NCBI RefSeq assembly: GCF_041435215.1
Contig: NZ_CP108394.1
Coordinates: 1,984,001-2,048,000, forward strand
Source: Streptomyces sp. NBC_01314
GTDB lineage: Bacteria; Actinomycetota; Actinomycetes; Streptomycetales; Streptomycetaceae
DNA: 64,000 nt
Direction of reading: 5' to 3'
A model generated the notes under the pieces. It was not told the DNA's origin and did no database searches. It saw nothing but the letters and a program-made list of their open reading frames with translations. Positions 24,499 to 33,066 of the stretch are shown piece after piece. Positions within the stretch are counted from its first letter, which is position 1. The number at the start of each line of letters is the position of its first letter. Made by a program: the position numbers and the translations under genes.

Positions 24499-24954
24499 GT
24501 GACCGACGCGGCGTTCCCCACCACCGGATATCTCACCTGGCAGTTCTCCCAGATCATCGCCGGACGGCTGGAGCGGGCGCTGCGCGCGGAGGACCTCACG
24601 TTGGCTCAGCACAACGCTCTGCAGCAGGTCCTCTGGACGCCGGGGGTGTCCGCCGCGGAGATCGCGCGCCGCTCCGGCATCACGGCCCAGTCCATGGGGG
24701 CCGCGGTGAGCCGGCTCGTCGAGCGAGGACTGCTGCGACGTGAGCCGCATCCGACCAGCCGCCGCAGCATGCGCCTGTACACGACCGATGAGGGGCAGGC
24801 GACGGCCGCTCGTGCCGCGTCGATCGCCCGGCGGATCGAACAGGAGACGACCTCGCCGCTCTCTCCGGATGACAAGGACGCCATTCACCGGCTGCTCTAC
24901 CGTCTGGTCGAGGAACTGAATCCCGATGCCCTTGCCCTCGACAGCCGCCCCTGA
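24499..24954 (+). CDS. MarR-family regulator
   Basis: A 151-residue MarR protein related to the one at 22731 (shared TGYLTWQFSQIIAGRLERAL start and VSAAEIARRSGITAQSMGAA helix region). GTG at 24499 has a TAGACT -10-like element ending six bases upstream and no Shine-Dalgarno sequence, so the message may be leaderless. It lies downstream of the membrane protein and may add a second layer of control, or be a duplicate with its own target. Confidence 0.88.
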   Translation: MTDAAFPTTGYLTWQFSQIIAGRLERALRAEDLTLAQHNALQQVLWTPGVSAAEIARRSGITAQSMGAAVSRLVERGLLRREPHPTSRRSMRLYTTDEGQATAARAASIARRIEQETTSPLSPDDKDAIHRLLYRLVEELNPDALALDSRP

Positions 24955-25087
24955 ACCGGCCTTGACTGTACGGCGGAGGTTCCTTCCGCTCTTGTCATCC
25001 CCGACGCCCCTTGCCGCCTTGAGGACGACATGGCCCTGGGGCCGAGCGATGTCCATCGGCGCATCGCGAGGGAAAGGTCGAAACGTC

Positions 25088-25726
25088 ATGAGCCGTGCCG
25101 GGACCCGTCCGCAGACGTACGAATCGACTCGTGGCCGTCCCCGCAGTGAGGCCGTCGAACAGGCCATCCTGGAGGGGGTGATGAGGCTCCTCGAGGACGG
25201 CGTCCCGCTGGCCGATCTCTCCGTCGAGCGCATCGCACGCACCGCCGGCGTCGGCAAGGCAGCCATCTACCGCCGCTGGAGCGACAAGGAGGATCTGTTC
25301 GTCGACGTCATACGCGCCGCCGAGCCCGCCGAGCCCGCCGAGCCCGGACTCCCCGGCACTTCGATGCGGGACGACCTGATCGTTCTGATGGAGTCACTGC
25401 GCCAACGCACTCTGGTCAGCCGCTCGTCGGCGATCCTGCGCAACGCGCACGCCCAGATGAGGAGCAGCCCGAAAATATGGGCCGCTTACCACTCCGGTGT
25501 GATCACTCCCCGGCGGAACCTCGGACTGGAGATCCTCCGGCGAGGCCGGCTGAACGGGGAACTTCGTGCGGACGTCGACCCGCACCTGGCCATCGACATG
25601 TTCGTCGGCCCCCTGCTCATCCGCTCGTTCGTACACCCCGGCCCCGACCTCCCCGACGGACTGGCCGAACAGATCGTCGACACCGTCCTCCACGGCCTAC
25701 GGCCCGGAGGCTCCCCGAGTGCTTGA
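25088..25726 (+). CDS. TetR-family regulator
   Basis: A 212-residue TetR protein. After an RGRPRSEAVEQAIL start, the helix-turn-helix is VERIARTAGVGKAAIYRRWS followed by DKEDLFVDVI. The C-terminal half resembles the TetR_C_11-like domain (ILRNAHAQMRSSPKIWAAYH). A short AEP repeat (codons near 25320-25345) lies at the domain junction. ATG at 25088 begins the conserved part; an in-frame ATG at 25051 is possible. The target is not evident, because the next gene is an inactivated methyltransferase on the other strand. Confidence 0.88.
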   Translation: MSRAGTRPQTYESTRGRPRSEAVEQAILEGVMRLLEDGVPLADLSVERIARTAGVGKAAIYRRWSDKEDLFVDVIRAAEPAEPAEPGLPGTSMRDDLIVLMESLRQRTLVSRSSAILRNAHAQMRSSPKIWAAYHSGVITPRRNLGLEILRRGRLNGELRADVDPHLAIDMFVGPLLIRSFVHPGPDLPDGLAEQIVDTVLHGLRPGGSPSA

Positions 25727-25925
25727 CCGGGATGGGCCGCCGCAGAGGATCACCATGCGCCTTGAGTCATGTGCACAGCACGAAGTCCGAGTCGGCTCGT
25801 CCGACAGCCGTTGGTGGCAGGTCCCGACGGAGCGGCTCCGCCGGGAGGAAAGCGCCTGCCTCCCAGCGGTTCGGTCGCGGAGCCGCTGTGCGGAACCACG
25901 GCCCGCCGGCCGCATGTGAACGGGG

Positions 25926-26821
25926 CTAACTCCGGGCGGCGAACGCGGCGGCCGCTTCCTCGAAGGACGCGGGTTCGCGGCCGAGCAGCATCCGCAGGAC
26001 ATTGCTGTTGCCGTGCAGGCCGTGCCGGTCGTAGTCCTGCCACATGGCACGCATGTCGGGGCCCCGGGACAGGTCGTCGGCAACTCCCGGCCCCAGAACA
26101 TCTCGATTCCGCGCCATTCCAGAAGCTGGGGGCTGTAGACCGTGTCCCCGAAGGCTTCGCGGACCTCCTCGCCGGACCAGTAGGGGATGTCTTCCACGGG
26201 GACCTGCTGAAACAGCTTGTCGAACCATTGCCGGAGATGGACGTCGGAGTTGATGCGTGCGGTGAACGCCGGCCCTTTCAGGACCGACTCGGCCAGCACG
26301 ATGCGGCGGCCCGGCTTCATCACGCGCAGCAGGTCCCTGGCCGTCTCCTCCCAGTCGTCGCAGTGCTGGGTCGCCTGGAGCACTGCGACGCAGTCGTACT
26401 GCTCGTCGGCCTTCGAGTCGGCGTAGTCCCAGCGCCAGCAGCCGGTCTGGCCGTTGCGTCCGGGGAGCCGGCCCATGACCGCCTTCCGACCCTCGTGGAT
26501 GATCTCCACCTCGTCCACGGCGCCGTCCGGGCCCACGATCTTCCGTATGTCCTCCACCCACCCCGCGGGACCGATGCCCTCGCCGATGAGCAGGACCTTG
26601 TCCCCGGCGCGGAGTTCGAGGAGACCATAGATGATTTCGGAGATCGGCCGGGCAAGCTCCCTCCAGATGTAGGGCAGCCCGCCGGCGATCGACACGGCGG
26701 TCCCCCACTTGTGCTGCACGGTGCTGTCGTAGACTTCCTTGCCGAAAATCTCCGCGTCCCACGGCTGGGTGTGGTCCCACGGGTTTCCGCCGCCGAAACT
26801 GCTCCTGGGGTCGCTGCTCAC
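25926..26821 (-). pseudogene. SAM-dependent methyltransferase-like gene, frameshifted
   Basis: From GTG at 26821 (GGAGG seven bases upstream) the frame encodes a class I methyltransferase-like protein: DKVLLIGEGIGPAGW as the cofactor loop, then YDCVAVLQATQHCDDWEETA and MKPGRRIVLAES. After EMFWGREL near 26085 the natural sequence moves to another frame, which reads DDLSRGPDMRAMWQDYDRHG and ends at 25926 with EEAAAAFAARS. A single missing base explains it. As written, translation would run into a nonsense tail ending at 25697. It closes the operon of VOC and FAH genes. Confidence 0.75.
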
Positions 26822-26929
26822 CTGAATGCCTCCGACGAATGGGCCGTCACACGTGCGATGGCCGCAGAATTGACGTTCCTGACTTCGCGGACGCCACGGC
26901 TCCGGCGTCCTCGGGATGACCTCCGCGCG

Positions 26930-27769
26930 TCAGGCGCAGGTGTTCACGAGGGTGCCGATGCCTTCGATCTCGATCCGGACCTCGTCACCGCTTCGGAGGA
27001 ACAGGCCTTGTTTGTGCCCGACGCCGGCCGGTGTGCCGGTGGCGATCACGTCGCCGGGTTCGAGGGTCGTCTGCCGCGACAGGTAGGAAACCAGCGCGGA
27101 AACCGGGTGGATGAGCTGGGAGGTACGCGCGTCCTGGCGGAGCTCGCCGCTGACCCAGGTACGCAGGTGCAGGTCATCGGGATCGGCGAACTCGTCGAGC
27201 GTGGCCAGGGTGGGGCCCATGGGGGTGAAGGTGTCGAAGCTCTTGGCCGCGGTGACGTTGGCGGCCCGGCCGGGAACCCGCCCCTTCTGGACATCGCGCG
27301 CGCTGACGTCGTTGCAGATCGTGAAGCCGGCGACGAACGAGTACGCGTCCGCCTCCTGCACGTCGGTGGCGCGCCTGCCGATGACGACGGCGAGTTCGCC
27401 TTCGTAGTCGACCTCGTCCGGGGCCGCCTTCGGGAAGCGGATCCGCTCCCCCGTGCCGATCACCGAGGACGGAGCCTTCAGAAAGATGACCGGGTGCTTT
27501 GCCGTGCCGGTGTAGCCCACCTCGGTGCGGTGACCGGCGTAGGCGTAACCCACCGCCCAGATCTTGGAGGGTTTCGGCACGGGGGCGATGAGCTGGGCCT
27601 GGGCCATGGGTACGCGGTCACGGACCGCGGCCGTGGCGATGGAGGCGATGTCGAGGCCGGCCTGCAGAGCGGCACCGAGGTCCGTCGCGTCGAGGTCGAG
27701 GAGGGCGACGGTCTGGCCGTCGTCATCGAGTCTGCCGATGCCCTTGGCCGTACTGACGAGCCTGGTCAC
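26930..27769 (-). CDS. Fumarylacetoacetate hydrolase family protein
   Basis: A 279-residue FAH-fold enzyme, distinct from the one at 5725. Landmarks are IWAVGYAYAGHRTEVG, the metal ligands in DEVDYEGELAVVIGRRA, FTICNDVSARDVQKGR and EPGDVIATGTPAGVGHKQ. It should hydrolyse a C-C bond in a ring-cleavage product. It starts with GTG overlapping the VOC gene stop (GTGA), and the methyltransferase remnant follows. Of the four genes in this operon it alone is intact, so it may be under separate selection or simply not yet hit. Confidence 0.88.
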   Translation of the reverse strand: MTRLVSTAKGIGRLDDDGQTVALLDLDATDLGAALQAGLDIASIATAAVRDRVPMAQAQLIAPVPKPSKIWAVGYAYAGHRTEVGYTGTAKHPVIFLKAPSSVIGTGERIRFPKAAPDEVDYEGELAVVIGRRATDVQEADAYSFVAGFTICNDVSARDVQKGRVPGRAANVTAAKSFDTFTPMGPTLATLDEFADPDDLHLRTWVSGELRQDARTSQLIHPVSALVSYLSRQTTLEPGDVIATGTPAGVGHKQGLFLRSGDEVRIEIEGIGTLVNTCA

Positions 27770-28417
27770 AGGGCCACCGCCTGGTTGTCCAGGCGCAGCA
27801 GCTCGTCCTTGGAGTCACCGGCACGGTAGCGGGCGACGAAGCGGTCGGGGTCGAGCTCCAGGCCGGAGGGGTTCGCCGCGAAGACGGGGCCGGACATGAA
27901 GGCGACCTCCTCCTCGGTGGTGGCGAAGTTGGCGCAGGAGAACTCGACGATGTTCCCGTCCGGGTCCCGGTAGTAGAAGCTGGTGGCCTGGCCGTGGTTG
28001 GCGGCGCGGTGCGGGCGCACGCCCATGGACGACATGTGCTCGAACTGGGCGACCAGTTCGCCCAGCGAGCCGACACCGAACTGGAAGCGATGCAGGCCCG
28101 GCCCGGAGGCGTCGGTCCCGATCAGGCTGTCGATGCCGAACAGTGCGAGGACCTGGCTGTGCGAGGCCTCGTGCACACGGAAGAAGCCCAGTCGGACGTC
28201 GACCGCTCGCTCGGGCATGCCCGCGGGCCGCGGCGGGGCCTCGGGGTCCGGGGTCCGGGGTCCGCTGGTAGACCGGGCCGTGTCCCAGTACGTGGGTGTA
28301 GTAGGCGCACATGTCGTCGTAGCGCCCGGTCTTGAGGACCAACTCCGACAGCTGCAGCGCGACTGCTTGTGTCCTGGTGGCCGCGGGGGCGGCCGTGCTC
28401 CGGGGGGTTGTCGTCAT
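27766..28417 (-). pseudogene. VOC-family (extradiol-dioxygenase-like) gene, off-frame by a 7-bp repeat
   Basis: From ATG at 28417 (AGGAG eight bases upstream) the frame reads LQLSELVLKTGRYDDMCAYY and HVLGHGPVYQRTPDP, a vicinal-oxygen-chelate N-terminus. The rest, MPERAVDVRLGFFRVHEASH to SFYYRDPDGNIVEFSCANF, is in another frame and ends at 27766. Three copies of GGGGTCC (plus strand 28243-28263) lie at the junction; two copies would restore one frame of about 214 codons. The protein probably cleaved a catechol-type ring or acted as a related VOC enzyme. A downstream ATG at 28218 has no ribosome site. Confidence 0.8.
28243..28263. repeat. GGGGTCC x3 slippage repeat
   Basis: Three perfect head-to-tail 7-bp units inside the VOC gene. 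Since 7 is not a multiple of three, each gain or loss changes the frame. The current three-unit state is off-frame; two units would be in frame. Confidence 0.9.
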
Positions 28418-28437
28418 TGTGGGGGTCTCCTTGCCCG

Positions 28438-28866
28438 TCAGACGGTGGGGTGCAACGGCCTCGACGCACGGTGAGTGATCCGCCATTCCCCGCCGGCGTA
28501 GCGGAGCCGGTGAACGGTGTTGAGGACGCGGTCCAGGATGTAGGCGCCGTCGGGCTGCCGGACGTGCAGCAGAACCATGGCCCGCAACTCGATGCCCTTG
28601 GCGTCGCTTCCGTCGTCCTGACCGGTGACGACCTCGTTGGCGAGCACATGGACGGTCTGGCGTCCGGTGTCGGCCTCCCGCGCCTTCAGGAAGCCGAGTA
28701 TCTCGTCACGCCCCCGGAAGACCCGGCCCGTGTGCCTCGAACTCGGCGTCATCGGCGAAGGCACCGATCCCGGAGGTGGCGCGACCGCTGTCGATGTCCC
28801 GGTGATAGCTGACGACAGGGCTCGGCAGGTGCCCACAGCATCGCTTCGATCGGTCGGAGACATCAC
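28438..28866 (-). pseudogene. SnoaL-like protein, scrambled by compensating indels
   Basis: The frame from ATG 28866 to 28438 is open for 142 codons, and its second half is a good SnoaL/NTF2-like domain (FRGRDEILGFLKAREADTGR, TVHVLANEVVTGQ). The matching first half, SYHRDIDSGRATSGIGAFAD and DAEFEAHG, lies in a different frame around 28735-28840. One extra G near 28733 and another indel near 28830 would explain this. The open frame therefore carries about 35 wrong residues and is unlikely to fold. It would be the first gene of the operon with VOC, FAH and methyltransferase. Confidence 0.65.
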
Positions 28867-28879
28867 GACGATCTCCCAT

Positions 28880-28991
28880 CTCTTGAACAGGGGTCAAGCG
28901 TAGCGCCGCACCCCTTTCAACGATAGGCGCGTGTTTCGCCAGGACTTCCACAGAACGACTCGCGCATGCGACTCTGACTTGAGTTCAAGAG
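28880..28991. promoter_or_regulatory. Two linked palindromes in a divergent promoter
   Basis: CTCTTGAAC (28880-28888) with TCAAG at 28894-28898, and CTTGAGTTCAAGAG at 28978-28991, are related palindromes. CTCTTGAAC and GTTCAAGAG are exact inverse copies about 95 bases apart. They flank the promoters of the SnoaL/VOC operon and the FAD monooxygenase and are likely sites of one regulator, perhaps the TetR at 30755. Confidence 0.55.
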
Positions 28992-29036
28992 ATTGGGTCC
29001 TGCTGACCCAAGCCCGTACTGGAGGAAGGGACCCCT

Positions 29037-30695
29037 GTGTCTGACCGGAGCGAAACAGCCGGATCTCGGCGTGTCCTAGTCGTGGGGGCGGGGCCTGTGG
29101 GTCTCTCGCTCGCGATCGAGCTGGGGGGGCGCGGTGTACCGGTGACAGTGATCGATCAAGGCGACGGCCGCGTGCCCTTCCCGGCGGGCGAGGCGATCTT
29201 CTCCCGCACCATGGAACACCTTCGGCGCTGGGGCCGTGCGGAGGAAGCGCGCGCGGAGTCGGCACCGCCCACGGACTACCCGCACCGTACGGTGTTCGCC
29301 ACATCAGTGACGGGACACGTACTCGCCGAATTCGATCACGGGGTCACGAACCGATCCCCCGGCGTCTACGGCCCGCTGACGCCGGAGGGGCCCGCGTTCC
29401 TGTCCAAGTTCTCGTTCCTGCCGCTGCTCGAACGGACGGCGCGAAGCCTGCCCGGCGTCGAGATCAGGTTCGGGACGCGCCTGGAGACGTTCGAGCAGGA
29501 CTCCGACGGTGTCCTCGCCGTGGTGCGTGACCTGGAGAGCGGCGCCTCCGAGACCCTGGCCGGCGCGTACCTCGTGGCCTGTGACGGTGGCCGTAGCGCC
29601 GTCCGGCGAACGCTGGGCATCGAGTTCGAGGGCATGTTCGCGCAGGGCCAGAACTTCGCGGTGCATTTCCGTGCGCCGCAACTGCTGGACCTGCTCAAGG
29701 AGCGGTCGGGCGGCCCGGCGGTGCAGATCCACACGCTGTCGTCGCCGCGCAGGCCGTACATCACGGTGGTCAACGGCGTGGACGAGTGGCGGCTCTCCGT
29801 CTACCTGGACGAGGAGCCCGAGCCCGGGGACGCGGTCGCCTGGGTGCACGAAGCCGTCGGGGCGCCCATCGACGTGGAGATCCTCACCGCGCAGCCCTGG
29901 AGCGGGCACTGCGTCGTGGCCCGCAGCTACCGTGCGGGCCGGGTGTTCCTCGCAGGCGACGCGGCGCATCTGCTGTGGCCCAAGGGGGGCTTCGGCGCCA
30001 ACACCGGGATCGGCGACGCCGTGGACCTCGGCTGGAAACTCGCCGCGGTCCTCCAGGGCTGGGGCGGCCCCGGGCTGCTCGACAGCTACGAACCGGAGCG
30101 GCGGCCGATCGCCGTCCGCAACGTCACGGAAGCGTCGAGCAACTGGACGTCCGACTCCCGGCTCACACCCGATGCCGTGCTCTACCGCGCGGACGCGGAG
30201 GGCGAACGGGCCCGCGATGAGATGGGCGAGCTGATCCGCCGGTCGAGGGGCAAGGAGTTCCGCTGCACGGGCGTCCAGCTCGGGTACCGCTACAGCGGCT
30301 CCCCGATCTGCGTGCCGGACGGCACCCCGGAGCCGCCCGACGAGCCGGACGACTACGTCCCGTCGACGTGGCCCGGTTGCCGCGCACCGCACCTGTGGAT
30401 GCCCGACGGCAGCTCGGTGCTCGACCACTTCGGCCGCGGCTTCGTGCTGGTGATCTCGGGGTCGGCGGACCCGTCCGCGCTGGTGAAGGCCGCGGCGCAG
30501 CGTGGCGTGCCGTTGACCTTGCTGCGCCTGGCCGATCCGGCCGCGGCGAGGCTCTACGAGCGGCCGCTGGTCCTGGTCCGCCCCGACGGGCACGTCGGGT
30601 GGCGGGGCGAGCGGGCCCCCGCCGACTCCGTCGCGGTGTTCGACCGGCTGCGCGGGCAGAGGTCGGAAATCCGGCCGCGGGTTCACTCACGGTGA
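29037..30695 (+). CDS. FAD-dependent aromatic monooxygenase (PheA/TfdB-like)
   Basis: A 552-residue class A flavoprotein hydroxylase. FAD/NAD(P)H sites: VLVVGAGPVGLSLAIELGGR at the N-terminus, YLVACDGGRSAVRRTLGIEF in the middle and FLAGDAAHLLWPKGGFGANT later. A thioredoxin-like C-terminal domain of the phenol-hydroxylase type follows (HFGRGFVLVISGSADPSALV). The protein should hydroxylate a phenol or similar ring using NAD(P)H and O2. GTG at 29037 follows GGAGGAAGGG. It is divergent from the damaged SnoaL/VOC/FAH operon, which would have processed its product, and converges with the TetR gene. Confidence 0.9.
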   Translation: MSDRSETAGSRRVLVVGAGPVGLSLAIELGGRGVPVTVIDQGDGRVPFPAGEAIFSRTMEHLRRWGRAEEARAESAPPTDYPHRTVFATSVTGHVLAEFDHGVTNRSPGVYGPLTPEGPAFLSKFSFLPLLERTARSLPGVEIRFGTRLETFEQDSDGVLAVVRDLESGASETLAGAYLVACDGGRSAVRRTLGIEFEGMFAQGQNFAVHFRAPQLLDLLKERSGGPAVQIHTLSSPRRPYITVVNGVDEWRLSVYLDEEPEPGDAVAWVHEAVGAPIDVEILTAQPWSGHCVVARSYRAGRVFLAGDAAHLLWPKGGFGANTGIGDAVDLGWKLAAVLQGWGGPGLLDSYEPERRPIAVRNVTEASSNWTSDSRLTPDAVLYRADAEGERARDEMGELIRRSRGKEFRCTGVQLGYRYSGSPICVPDGTPEPPDEPDDYVPSTWPGCRAPHLWMPDGSSVLDHFGRGFVLVISGSADPSALVKAAAQRGVPLTLLRLADPAAARLYERPLVLVRPDGHVGWRGERAPADSVAVFDRLRGQRSEIRPRVHSR

Positions 30696-30754
30696 CACGG
30701 GCGGCCGCGGCGGAAGTCGGTACTCGCCGACTCCGACCCGCCGCGGTCCAGCCG

Positions 30755-31333
30755 TCACGCCCTCTTGACCGGTGAACGCCCCGCCAGGACGGACTCCATC
30801 AGGAGGCGGATCATCTCGTGTGCCGGTCTGTTCCGGTCGTTGGGCACGTTCGCGCCTTCGAACACGGCGACCACGGTATCGCGGAGGAGCGCGGCATCGA
30901 TGTCCGGGTCGCCGTCGAGGCCGCGCTCGGCCATGACCTCGTCGACCAGTCCGACGATCCAGCCCAGGAAGGTGTTGTGGGCGGCCCGAACCGCCTCCGA
31001 ATGCGGAAGTCGGTCGTGCATGGCCTGGTGCAGCGGCCGGGAATAGCGCATGTCGGACAGCCCGCGCACCAGCCGGCTCAGCGGGTCGGCGCCCGCCTGC
31101 TCCGCGCTGAGGGTGCGGATCTCCCGGCTGAGCATCCGGTCCATCACCGCGGCGAAGATGTCGTCCTTCGAGGCGAAGTACCAGTAGACATTGCCCCTGG
31201 CCACACCGGCGGCGGCACTGATGTCGGCCATCGTGGTCTTGGCGTAGCCCTTGGCCAGGAAAAGCTCGGTGGCCGCGGCCAGCAGATCACCCGCCCGTTC
31301 TTCACGGGGAATCTGTTGGCGGTTCCGCGGCAT
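30755..31333 (-). CDS. TetR-family regulator
   Basis: A 192-residue TetR protein. It begins MPRNRQQIPREERAGDLLAA with the helix-turn-helix MADISAAAGVARGNVYWYFA followed by SKDDIFAAVM. ATG at 31333 has GAGGAG seven bases upstream; the open frame extends further without coding character. It lies tail to tail with the monooxygenase and may bind the palindromes between that gene and the SnoaL/VOC operon. Ligand unknown. Confidence 0.88.
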   Translation of the reverse strand: MPRNRQQIPREERAGDLLAAATELFLAKGYAKTTMADISAAAGVARGNVYWYFASKDDIFAAVMDRMLSREIRTLSAEQAGADPLSRLVRGLSDMRYSRPLHQAMHDRLPHSEAVRAAHNTFLGWIVGLVDEVMAERGLDGDPDIDAALLRDTVVAVFEGANVPNDRNRPAHEMIRLLMESVLAGRSPVKRA

Positions 31334-31539
31334 CCCGGGCTCCTCTGATGTGTTCGGCTCGTCACAACTGAGTGTAGACAGCGAGCGGAACCGGCCTGAC
31401 GGCGAGGAAGGGGTCTTGGCGAGAGACAGATGGCTCGTTCTGTGGGAGTGGCGAGCCGGCCTCTGTTGGCCGACTCGGTGGAACCGTTCCTGGCCCATGG
31501 CGACGGCGGCACGACGGTGCCGGGCATCCCGGAAGCCTG

Positions 31540-31985
31540 CGAGATGGTGCCAGGACGATTTTTCCGCCGGTGTGACCGCTCATGACCTGGCGATGGGCGG
31601 CGGCGGCTTCGCCGAGCGGGTAGCTGCCGGCGATCAGGACGCGCAGTCGCGCGGCCTCCGCGGCCTCGGTGAGCCGCAGGCGGGCGGCGGCACGGACGTC
31701 CGTGCCCGGATCCGGGCCGGGCCCGCCGCCGAGGAGCTTGATACCGGCCTGGGCGCCGCGCGCGAAGCCCGCGATGGTGGCGATACGGGAACGGTCCGCC
31801 ACGAGTTCCACCGAGACGTCCACCGCCTCGTCGGCGCCCACCAGGTCGGCCGCCGCGCGGACGCCCTCCGGCGATGCCGCGTGTACCCGGTCTGCCAGAC
31901 CCGGCCCGTACGCGATCGGGACCGCTCCCAAGGTCGCGCAGCAGGTCGTGCTTGCCGAAACGGCGTTGCCGAAACGCCTACGGCC
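31540..31985 (-). pseudogene. Quinone oxidoreductase (MDR family) C-terminal remnant
   Basis: The frame holds GAVPIAYGPGLADRVHAASP, AADLVGADEAVDVSVEL, VADRSRIATIAGF and AAAAHRQVMSGHTGGKIVLA. This is the cofactor-binding and C-terminal part of a zinc-independent medium-chain reductase. The catalytic N-terminal half is gone; a few upstream residues (GKHDLLRDLG) survive in another frame. An imperfect 14-base tandem repeat, TGCCGAAACGGCGT, lies at the broken end near 31953-31980. Confidence 0.8.
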
Positions 31986-32320
31986 GGACCGACAGGCTGG
32001 GCACCTGCGTTCCGCCGAGGGACGACGCCACGGACCGATGCGAGAGTCAGGTCGGACACCCGGTCGTCATGGGCGCTCGGGGACACGGCCGGATCGTGTA
32101 CGTCTCCAGCACCGTGGCCGGCCGGTCATCTGTGTGCCGCCTTCGACGATCTCGTGGGAGGCGCGCACCGGGCAGGCGTCCTGCGTGCCGATTTCGTCTC
32201 CGCCGACCGTGGCGGGCAGTGGGGCGGGTTCATTCATGTCGCCGTGCTCCCGCCGCCGTGCCCGTCCCTGCCGCCGGCACGAAGGTCGAATTGCGCAATC
32301 GCACCTTCCCGCCGGCCCAA
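31986..32320. other. Remnant-like stretch, no supported gene
   Basis: A short plus-strand piece near 32065-32115 reads MGARGHGRIVYVSSTVAG, which resembles the serine motif of an SDR. It is far too short to name with confidence. Nothing else was seen. Confidence 0.3.
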
Positions 32321-32377
32321 AGGGGGGAGGAATCGCCTACCCGGAGAATGCCAGGGAGGGGAGATTTTCTTACCCCT
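32321..32377. promoter_or_regulatory. Two copies of the AGGGG..TCC motif
   Basis: AGGGGGGAGGAATCGCC starts at 32321, and AGGGGAGATTTTCTTACCCC at 32357-32376 reads AGGGGTAAGAAAATCTCCCC on the other strand. Similar sites occur at 33862, 36892 and 37182. They lie upstream of the small leader frame and the SnoaL/DJ-1 genes and are likely regulator sites. Confidence 0.5.
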
Positions 32378-32402
32378 CACAGCGCGCTCTTCCGATGCAA
32401 AG

Positions 32403-32423
32403 CTTGGTCGCACACCGACCAAG
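32403..32423. promoter_or_regulatory. Perfect 8-bp inverted repeat
   Basis: CTTGGTCG and CGACCAAG are separated by CACAC, just upstream of the GAGGAG ribosome site of the 43-residue frame. It can be an operator or an RNA hairpin in the leader of the operon. Confidence 0.55.
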
Positions 32424-32445
32424 ACATTTCGAGGAGCCCCTCACC

Positions 32446-32577
32446 ATGTCCGATTCCGGCCGGGACTCCACCACGGGCAGTGAGGGCGACATCAGCCGGC
32501 TGGGCTTCTTCCTGGGTGCTCGGGTCGCGTGCCGGGCCGCGGTCTTCCGCGCGGGACGGGCCGCTCTCGCCGCCTGA
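32446..32577 (+). CDS. 43-residue leader-type small protein
   Basis: A short frame with a GAGGAG ribosome site a few bases before its ATG. It begins MSDSGRDSTTGSEGD and then becomes hydrophobic and basic (LGFFLGARVACRAAVFRAGR). No family is recognised. It stands 65 bases before the SnoaL-like gene and after a hairpin, so it could be a leader peptide or a small membrane-associated protein. Its start (MSDS) resembles that of the next gene, a hint of a damaged duplicate, but the rest does not match. Confidence 0.45.
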   Translation: MSDSGRDSTTGSEGDISRLGFFLGARVACRAAVFRAGRAALAA

Positions 32578-32642
32578 TCACCAGGCCTTTCCTCCCCGTA
32601 TCCGATTCCGATCCACCCCCCACCTTCCGCAAGGAGCCACCC

Positions 32643-33035
32643 ATGTCCGACTCCCCGAACCTCGCCCTCATCCGCCGGCTCTACGAATCCGGAATGGCCC
32701 CGGAAGTCACCGCCGAGGTCATGGCGCCGGACCTCGTGTGGGACATCACCCCCGGCTTCCCCAACAGCGGCGTCTACCACGGCTGGGACAGCGCGGCGAA
32801 GGACTTCTTCGGCAGGACGATGCCGAACTACGAGTCCTTCGGGGCGGTGGCGGAGGAGTTCTACGCCGACGACGAAGGCCATGTCTTCGTGTTGGGGCAC
32901 TACCACGCCCAGACGAAGACCGGGAACAAGGCCGACGTCCGCTTCATCCACCTGTGGACCGTCCGCGACGGCAGGGCCGTCAGCATGCGCCAGGCCGCCG
33001 ACAGCCACGTCCTGCAGGAAGCCCTCAAGGGCTGA
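32643..33035 (+). CDS. SnoaL/NTF2-like protein
   Basis: A 130-residue single-domain NTF2-fold protein: NLALIRRLYESGMAPEVTAE, VWDITPGFPNSGVYHGWD, HVFVLGHYHAQTKTGNKADV and FIHLWTVRDGRAVSMRQAAD. Members act as small isomerases, hydrolases or ligand-binding proteins. AAGGAG lies seven bases before ATG 32643. The DJ-1-like gene follows after 31 bases and is certainly co-transcribed. The two together look like a stress- or carbonyl-responsive unit, possibly under the XRE regulator downstream. Confidence 0.85.
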   Translation: MSDSPNLALIRRLYESGMAPEVTAEVMAPDLVWDITPGFPNSGVYHGWDSAAKDFFGRTMPNYESFGAVAEEFYADDEGHVFVLGHYHAQTKTGNKADVRFIHLWTVRDGRAVSMRQAADSHVLQEALKG

Positions 33036-33066
33036 AGCCCCCCACCCATTTCATCAGGAGCAGACC

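Noticed and set aside
25769..27829. 686-codon plus-strand frame across methyltransferase and FAH genes
   Set aside because: Shadow frame produced by GC-rich codons on the other strand; it spans two genes and an intergenic gap.
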